Shown piece by piece: positions 59,128-64,000 of a stretch of DNA of 64,000 bases. Origin of the DNA: Didymella arachidicola. Its lineage: Eukaryota > Ascomycota > Dothideomycetes > Pleosporales > Didymellaceae. The notes below the pieces were generated by a model. That model was not told the origin of the DNA. It saw only the letters and a list, made by a program, of their open reading frames with translations, and ran no database searches. The position numbers and the translations under genes were made by a program. Each line of letters begins with the position of its first letter. Within the stretch, counting starts at the first letter, position 1. Location: the NCBI GenBank assembly GCA_016630955.3, contig CM049986.1, positions 1 to 64,000 of the forward strand, given 5' to 3'.

Positions 59128-59295
59128 GCGACCCTTCTCAAGATCTGATTCCCGTTTCTTCTTCTCGCCCGACCTTATAAATCACACCTGGTAGGAAAAC
59201 CTGAGGAACCTAAGGAGGCAAAACCTTGTTTAATAAAAAAAGATACCCTAGAGGGGACTGCGCGCAAGAAACTTAGTTATATAGATATAAAGATA
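59128..59295. other. Spacer after the pogo array
   Basis: About 170 bp with no gene. It is the junction from the transposon array to the host-like sequence carrying the secreted-protein genes. Confidence 0.5.
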
Positions 59296-59700
59296 ACTCT
59301 AACAGATTTTGTATTGCTTTAGCCTTTGTACGTATCTCAAAGGCCTCAGGTCTGTAAAAGTGACCCTCTAAGAATGCTGCCTACAAAAATGCGCAGATGT
59401 TAAATCTGTTACCGTTTGCCACTCTGTTATGCGTGACCAGATTCTCGACTTCCGTACAGATCTTTTGAGCAGGATCCCAAATAACAACGCATCTAGATTA
59501 CTCTAACAGATTTTGTATCGCTTTGGCCTTTGTACGTAGCTTAACGGCCTCAGGTCTGTAGAAATAATCCTATAAGAATGCTGCCTACAAGAATGTGCAG
59601 AGGTTGAATCCGTTAACGTTTGCCGCTCCGTTATGCGTGATCAGATGCTCGATTTCCGTACAGATCTTTTTAGCAGGATCCCAAGTAACCACGCATCTAT
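59296..59700 (-). repeat. Tandem duplication of the terminal exon and 3' UTR
   Basis: Two units of about 203 bp (59296-59498 and 59499-59700). Each runs on the minus strand from AGATGCGT through a TAG stop to AAAATCTGTTAGAGT. The outer copy still encodes a relative of the terminal exon (RCVVIWDPAQKICTEVENLV...CAFL, stop at 59391-59393) with all three cysteines and the THN motif. Its acceptor region lacks the original intron end, and an AG available in CTAG would put it out of frame. Confidence 0.85.
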
Positions 59701-60064
59701 CAGTCTTAGGTGCTCCTTTATAACCGTTGTTAGTTCTCTCTAGTATAGAGGAGGGGTTTTACGTACCACCACTCCAAGCACCACCACTACCAGCCATAGG
59801 GAAGATTTGGTAGTGGGTGTTACCAGTCACACCTGGAAGGGCGAGTTTTTCGAAGTTATTGAACTTATGGGGATAGCTGGCAACATTTGTGCCGGCCTGC
59901 AGATGGCGACATGCACCCTGCCAACAGTTGTTGATAGAGGGCCCGCTCCAGATAGTAGAACCGACAGCACCGCCACATTTTTGCACTCTAGCAGTGGCTC
60001 TTTTATCTAGTGATGACTTAAGATCAGGACTAGGAAGGGCCTGGGCTAGAGCCAAGATAGACAT
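59585..60064 (-). CDS. Secreted T1/N1-type ribonuclease-like protein, two exons
   Basis: Exon 1 is 60064-59767 and exon 2 is 59715-59585, with an intron 59716-59766 (donor GTACGT, branch GAACTAAC, acceptor AAG). The product is 142 residues. A short hydrophobic leader ends before a Kex2-like KR (21-22), and six cysteines are at 30, 47, 52, 107, 118 and 139. YPHKFNNFE (64-72), GGAPKTDR (99-106) and ITHNG (125-129) match in order the regions around the active-site Tyr, His, Arg and His of guanyl-specific fungal ribonucleases. The catalytic glutamate region reads HYQIFP, with Gln or Ile where Glu is expected, so activity may be lost. The leader extends in frame upstream of the ATG (AGG CAG ACT ATT CTC TCG), hinting that the original start (60082-60080) was lost. 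Candidate effector by analogy with RNase-like fungal effectors; this is inference. Confidence 0.75.
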
Positions 60065-60110
60065 CGAGAGAATAGTCTGCCTTATAATTAGTTGTAATCG
60101 CGTCTTAATA

Positions 60111-60840
60111 GAATAGTGCTATACAGTAAGCTGCATTTTTGTGGTTGGTCTTATAACTGTTTGTAGTAACGACTGTTGTAGTAATGAATGTGACAATTGG
60201 AGTTGTCTTCGGTAAATAGGTACTGCACACTGGCTTAAATATGTAGAGCAAGTGAAATAAGTACACGTGCATTACATTACTGATACATTTCCTAATATGA
60301 CTTCGTATATTATCGGTCCTTGCATATTGTACAGCTAAAGTCTACGAGATACTAGCAGATAGCGCACAAGACTTCGTGGCCTAGATTATATTGCGTTATA
60401 ATTTCAAGATACGGATCTACATCGTCTATATTACTTGGTTGTTCTATACGACTTGTGGTTCCGCGTATTCCGCTATAGTTAGACTAGGGATCCTTTACCT
60501 TGTGACGTACTGCCAGATAGGAAGTGGTTGATGCAAGTGATTATTGTTAATAATGATGTCCTGTGTGTTTACGGCCGAACCTTTTCTGAGCTGAGGTGGG
60601 AGGACCCCTGCGCTGTTCTTGGCAGGTCTATTGCTAAGCCTGTCACTCGGACATCTGCAATCTCACACGTCCAGTCGATTCTTAGAGCACTAAACCGTTA
60701 GGTTCACTACACACTGAAATCTGGGTTGTAGAGCACTAATAATTTAATGCTAGCTACACCGCATAATGACCAGTTATGCTGAGCATGATAGATAACACAC
60801 CGCATATGGCGCTAGTTTAGATAGTATGCCATGTATTATG
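60111..60840. other. Intergenic region, no gene recognised
   Basis: About 730 bp. No long frame, repeat or RNA gene was recognised. It includes the 5' flank of the minus-strand ribonuclease-like gene. Confidence 0.5.
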
Positions 60841-61146
60841 TAAGGGACTGGGACTTCCGACTACCCGGGCTACGGATCCTGGCTCCACATACGAGCCGCC
60901 AAGCTTAGCGCCACGCTATATTATCTCAGACCCGTGACTTAATAAAACTCATTTCGGTGCTCTAGAAAGCGACCGTACGAAGGGGCTAGTATTGTGTAAG
61001 GGATTGGGACTTCCGACTACCCGGGCTACAGATCCTGGCTCCACATACAAGCCGCCAAGCTTAGCGCCACGCTATGTTATCTCAGACCCGTGACTTAACA
61101 AAACTTATTTCGGTGCTCTAGAAAGCGACCGTACGAAGGGGCTAGT
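60841..61146. repeat. 156-bp tandem duplication
   Basis: Two direct copies start at 60841 and 60997 (TAAGGGACTGGGACTTCCGA / TAAGGGATTGGGACTTCCGA), each ending GAAGGGGCTAGTA. They differ by about five transitions (CGG/CAG, ACG/ACA, ATA/ATG, TAATAAAACTC/TAACAAAACTT). No coding frame runs through both. The unit is GC-richer than its surroundings. Confidence 0.9.
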
Positions 61147-61351
61147 AGTTGGTCTTGCACTACCTGAATAAACTGGGCCTATTTGGTCTAAGACCAAATA
61201 CTAGCTCTTTTGTACAGTATCATGCACTAATTAAACGTGCATTCATGCTGCGGTACAGCTGTCGGCCGCTAGGTGTGACAGACCATAGCTTTGGAAATTA
61301 GGATCCAGATTACAAAAGGTGTAAGCTATGTACCTAGTAACGTTAGAGCAA

Positions 61352-61362
61352 CGTAAGTATAT
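61352..61362 (+). promoter_or_regulatory. TATA box of the small secreted protein gene
   Basis: GTATATATATG lies about 105 bp upstream of the ATG at 61467. A CA-rich leader (ACACACACAACTAACCACAC) follows, typical of highly expressed fungal genes. Confidence 0.6.
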
Positions 61363-61466
61363 ATATGTCCCTTCGAACACACACAACTAACCACACAGAG
61401 TTTATACTCACACAATCCAACAAGACCTAAACACAGACTCAATACCTAGTAAATTCTTTTACCAAC

Positions 61467-61930
61467 ATGTACACCTCTACTATAATTTCAACTCTTTACC
61501 TTGTTGCAGGAGTATTTATGTAAGTTTAGCAAACTTCTCTACTACACCCCTTTATCTGTTTAACGTCTTGCTAATTTCTTAAAAAGGACTGGAGTTAGTG
61601 CGAGTGCGCATACTAGGCTTGTTTGTTGCCAAAAGATTAACAACAAATGGACGTACAATGGGGAATTGACAAAGGATGTGTGCAGCAACGACTATTCCAA
61701 CGAGGTAAGCATCAACCATTTTCATACATCACTATTACTTACTAAGATAATAATAGGCTCAATTCCGTAACAACTTCTGCACTGGAACAAACGACAATAA
61801 GTTGTCCGGAAGTGACTTTTTCAACAGCTGCAAAAACGTTGCAGCTGCTGGTTACACCAACGCAGCAGGAAAGGTTGTCTATATTTCGGATCGCAACTCG
61901 GTCGGCTCTGGCGACAGAATGAGCTGTTAG
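61467..61930 (+). CDS. Small secreted cysteine-rich protein, three exons
   Basis: Exons 61467-61519, 61587-61704 and 61757-61930. Intron 1 has donor GTAAGT, branch TTGCTAAT and acceptor AAAAAG. Intron 2 has donor GTAAGC, branch TTACTAAG and acceptor AATAG. The product is 114 residues, with a signal peptide (MYTSTIISTLYLVAGVFM...) and likely cleavage after VSASA (25). The mature part has six cysteines (31, 32, 50, 65, 82, 114), the last being the C-terminal residue. No family was recognised. Small size, signal peptide, even cysteine number and subtelomeric transposon-rich setting are the usual profile of a candidate effector or defence peptide, but function is unknown. It was missed by simple frame scanning because of its introns. 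Confidence 0.82.
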
Positions 61931-62095
61931 GTTGATTAGAGGGAGGCAGAAAGTGTGAAGGTGTTAGATGGTTAGAAGGATGGTGTTAGATGGTTAGAAA
62001 GATAGTGTTAACTATTGTTAGCGTCCGCTCCTTTATAGAAATAAATGTTACCGCAAAATCCACATCTAGATGTTGTAAGAAATCGCACTACAGTA
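61931..62095. other. 3' flank of the secreted protein gene
   Basis: About 165 bp with a short direct repeat (GTGTTAGATGGTTAGAA twice, 61962-62004). It ends in the TA (62094-62095) that precedes P4. Confidence 0.5.
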
Positions 62096-63319
62096 ACCGT
62101 GCGTTCGATGATCATGGTCACTGGTTGAGCACCCCCACCACCACGACAACAAAACTTCAACGCGTCATAACTCAACCAATATGGACCCGATTCAAGAAGC
62201 GATTAAAGAAGTCGAATCACGTGAACCAGGAGATGAATTCTCGTACCAAGCAATTGCGAAGAAGTATGGTGTAGGACGAATGACGCTGATGAGACGACAC
62301 AAGGGCGAAACCGAGACCTATGGCTTGCGCAAGTCCTCCCTCCACCCACAACACGAAGCCGAGCTCGTACGATATATCGAAACGCTTACCGAACGACGTT
62401 TGCCACCTACAAGAACAATGATACAACAGTTTGCCAGTCAGTTGGCTGGCAAGCCGGTCTCCAAAAGCTGGGTTTCCCGGTATCTCCGCCGGCATCCCAA
62501 CCATCTCATCTCTCGCTCGGGCAAAGCCATGGCCAAGGAGCGTACCAAAGCTGATTCAGGGGCCAAGTATAACTTGTATTTCAAGCTTTTACATGAAAAG
62601 ATGGAGGAGTACAATATACAACCTATCCATATATTCAATATGGACGAAAAGGGGTTTCAACTTGGCCGGGTTGGCAATACAAAACGTATATTTAGCAGAA
62701 GACTCTACGAGCAAAAAGGGGCAAGGCAAGCACTTGAAGATGGCTCAACCGAGTGGATAACGGTGATAGCTTGTATTTGTTCGGATGGCAAAGCTTTGAG
62801 TCCGACTCTCATCTTCCAGGGAGCCAACGGAGCTGTTCAATCGAGCTGGGTTGAAGCTGTACAAGCAGGAGAACACTCAGTATTTACTACGTCATCACCC
62901 TCTGGCTGGAGCAACAACGATATTGGGTTAGCTTGGCTCAAACAGGTGTTTGACCGAGAGACCAGACGGCATGCTTCAACTGGGTATCGATTACTACTCC
63001 TTGACGGCCACGGATCCCATGTAACCATGGATTTTATTGAGTATTGTAACGACAACAAGATCCTCTTGTTTGTACTGCCTCCTCACGCTATCCATACGCT
63101 TCAACCACTTGATGTTATGATGTTTAAACCCCTGGCAACAGCTTACTCAACTCAGTTGATGGGATACCTCCAGGACAGCCATGGGTTACTCAATTTGACC
63201 AAAGGAGACTTCTTCCCGCTCTTCCGGAGGTCCTGGAGCTCTGTATTCAAGCCTCCACTCATCAAGAGGTCTTTTGAAGCCACCGGTATACAGCCAGCCA
63301 ACCCTCCCCTAACCCCCCC
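62096..63319 (+). mobile_element. Pogo-like transposon P4, interrupted by a LINE
   Basis: Starts ACCGTGCGTTCGATGATCAT after TA at 62094-62095. Only the part up to the LINE insertion at 63320 is in the window; the right end would lie beyond the LINE, outside it. Confidence 0.8.
62181..63319 (+). pseudogene. P4 transposase, cut by LINE copy 2
   Basis: ATG at 62181 (MDPIQEAIKEVESREPG). Helix-turn-helix AIAKKYGVGRMTLMRRH, CENP-B-type SKSWVSRYLRRH, DDE core NMDEKGFQ, LLLDGHGSHVT and LQPLDVMMF, then ATGIQPANPPLTPP, where LINE sequence begins. No stop before that point. The frame runs on into the LINE leader until 63461, but those residues are not transposase. The C-terminal coiled and basic part is not in the window. 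Confidence 0.9.
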
Positions 63320-64000
63320 CACCGAACACCAATCTTTTGATTTCTGGGTTTCCTTCACAGAAGCCCCAAAAATCACAGCAAACGATCCGGCTCACTGCGG
63401 CCACTCTGGGAGTACCTCTAACGTCCGCCTAGGCCCCCTGCGCGACGCGCAAGGAGCTTAATAGGATGGCAGAGTCTCCCTCTTCCCAGCACACAGGGTC
63501 CCCAGACTACGAGATCCCCCAGCAGTTGTATACACGCGCTCCAAGACGGCCCCAGGAGGACATGCAGCACCATGCGCCCCTTCTGAGCAGCCAGAACCCC
63601 GGTGGGGGCGCTCCCAAACCTCGAGTCTCTGATGCCGTCCAACGCCACATCGCTGAGACTCAGCAAATTACCCAGCTATGGAACACCATCACTACTGCCT
63701 TCGCAGCAGCCGTAGATCAACACGCACAGGGCTACACTAACCCGCAAGAAGCCAGGATCGCACAGGAGCTGCAGCAGAGGGTCGTTCACGCGCTGACCTC
63801 CCTCTCCCCAAGCAACTCTCCCCCTAGCTCTCGCTGGAGCAGTGACACTAATCACAGCAACCCCGGGAGCCAAGAGTCAGGACGCCGCTCTTGGGCGGAC
63901 GTAGCCAGAGACCCCCAAATCTCAGATAGGGGTGCCAACCGACCCCTGATCCCTGCTAAACCCCGGCCTGGTCCGTCGGCTAAGCCCAAAGAAGACGATC
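63320..64000 (+). mobile_element. LINE copy 2, 5' part, runs off the window
   Basis: Begins with the same first bases as copy 1 (CACCGAACACCAATC). The leader of about 146 bp and the start of ORF1 are closely similar to copy 1. The 3' end and target duplication are outside the window. Confidence 0.9.
63466..64000 (+). CDS. LINE copy 2 ORF1, N-terminal part
   Basis: ATG at 63466 (MAESPSSQHTGSPD), open to the window end (178 codons). Similar to copy 1 ORF1 throughout, including PKPRVSDAVQRHIAETQQIT and RRSWADVARD, with scattered substitutions and a small deletion after DPQIS. No stop in this part; whether the copy is intact further on cannot be seen. Confidence 0.9.
   Translation, partial: MAESPSSQHTGSPDYEIPQQLYTRAPRRPQEDMQHHAPLLSSQNPGGGAPKPRVSDAVQRHIAETQQITQLWNTITTAFAAAVDQHAQGYTNPQEARIAQELQQRVVHALTSLSPSNSPPSSRWSSDTNHSNPGSQESGRRSWADVARDPQISDRGANRPLIPAKPRPGPSAKPKEDD

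Noticed and set aside
63320..63461. C-terminal end of the P4 transposase frame (HQSFDFWVSFTEAPK...)
   Set aside because: This DNA is the LINE 5' leader, present also next to LINE copy 1; the frame only happens to remain open.
1..64000. tRNA or rRNA genes
   Set aside because: No A/B-box pair with cloverleaf or rRNA-like conserved segment was recognised by eye; a covariance-model search would be needed to exclude them fully.

Overview
The window is a chromosome end from a filamentous ascomycete. It opens with (CCCTAA)n telomere repeats on the C-rich strand. It contains short fungal introns (GTRNGT...CTAAC/CTAAT...AG), Fot1/pogo-type DDE transposons, chromodomain Ty3/gypsy elements, a Tad-like LINE, and a relic mutated in the C-to-T/G-to-A pattern of repeat-induced point mutation (RIP). 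A Dothideomycete/Pleosporales genome is a reasonable guess, but the sequence does not name the species.

Layout. 1-1541: telomere and G-poor subtelomeric minisatellites. 1542-9318: two minus-strand genes of the telomere-linked helicase (TLH) type. The outer gene is a RecQ-like helicase with N-terminal C2H2 fingers. The inner one has the same finger and central modules but no helicase. 9818-12422: 5'-truncated gypsy element. 12550-13498: a solo LTR with a second solo LTR nested in it. 13646-16552: a heavily RIP-degraded TLH copy in opposite orientation, split by a Fot1-like transposon. 16553-38368: three full-length gypsy elements of 7.1-7.2 kb, the first two on minus and the third on plus. 38369-46535: a nest of DDE transposons (one old pogo-like host, four Fot1-like elements) and a solo LTR. 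46699-59125: three pogo-like transposons joined end to end through shared TA dinucleotides, one carrying a full-length LINE. 59296-61930: the only host-like stretch, with two intron-containing genes for small secreted cysteine-rich proteins, one resembling guanyl-specific (T1/N1-type) ribonucleases, plus a 156-bp tandem repeat. 62096-64000: a fourth pogo-like transposase interrupted by a second copy of the same LINE.

The gypsy family is the most distinctive system here. Gag and Pol are joined through a T_TTT_TTA -1 frameshift site. No tRNA primer site is seen, but the bases after the 5' LTR are complementary to the predicted transcript 5' end, which suggests Tf1-like self-priming. Every copy also carries an antisense gene between pol and the 3' LTR, encoding a Zn2Cys6-like plus coiled-coil protein whose 3' end overlaps the chromodomain end of pol. 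The U3 repeats of the three full copies share a CGGGAT core. The fourth copy has an altered zinc cluster and different U3 repeats, so the antisense protein may recognise its own LTR.

Most of the content is selfish DNA layered on TLH sequence. TSDs, TA duplications and colinear translations let much of the insertion order be read directly. Recent elements have intact frames and apparently identical LTRs, while the TLH relic and the LINE carry RIP-type damage.
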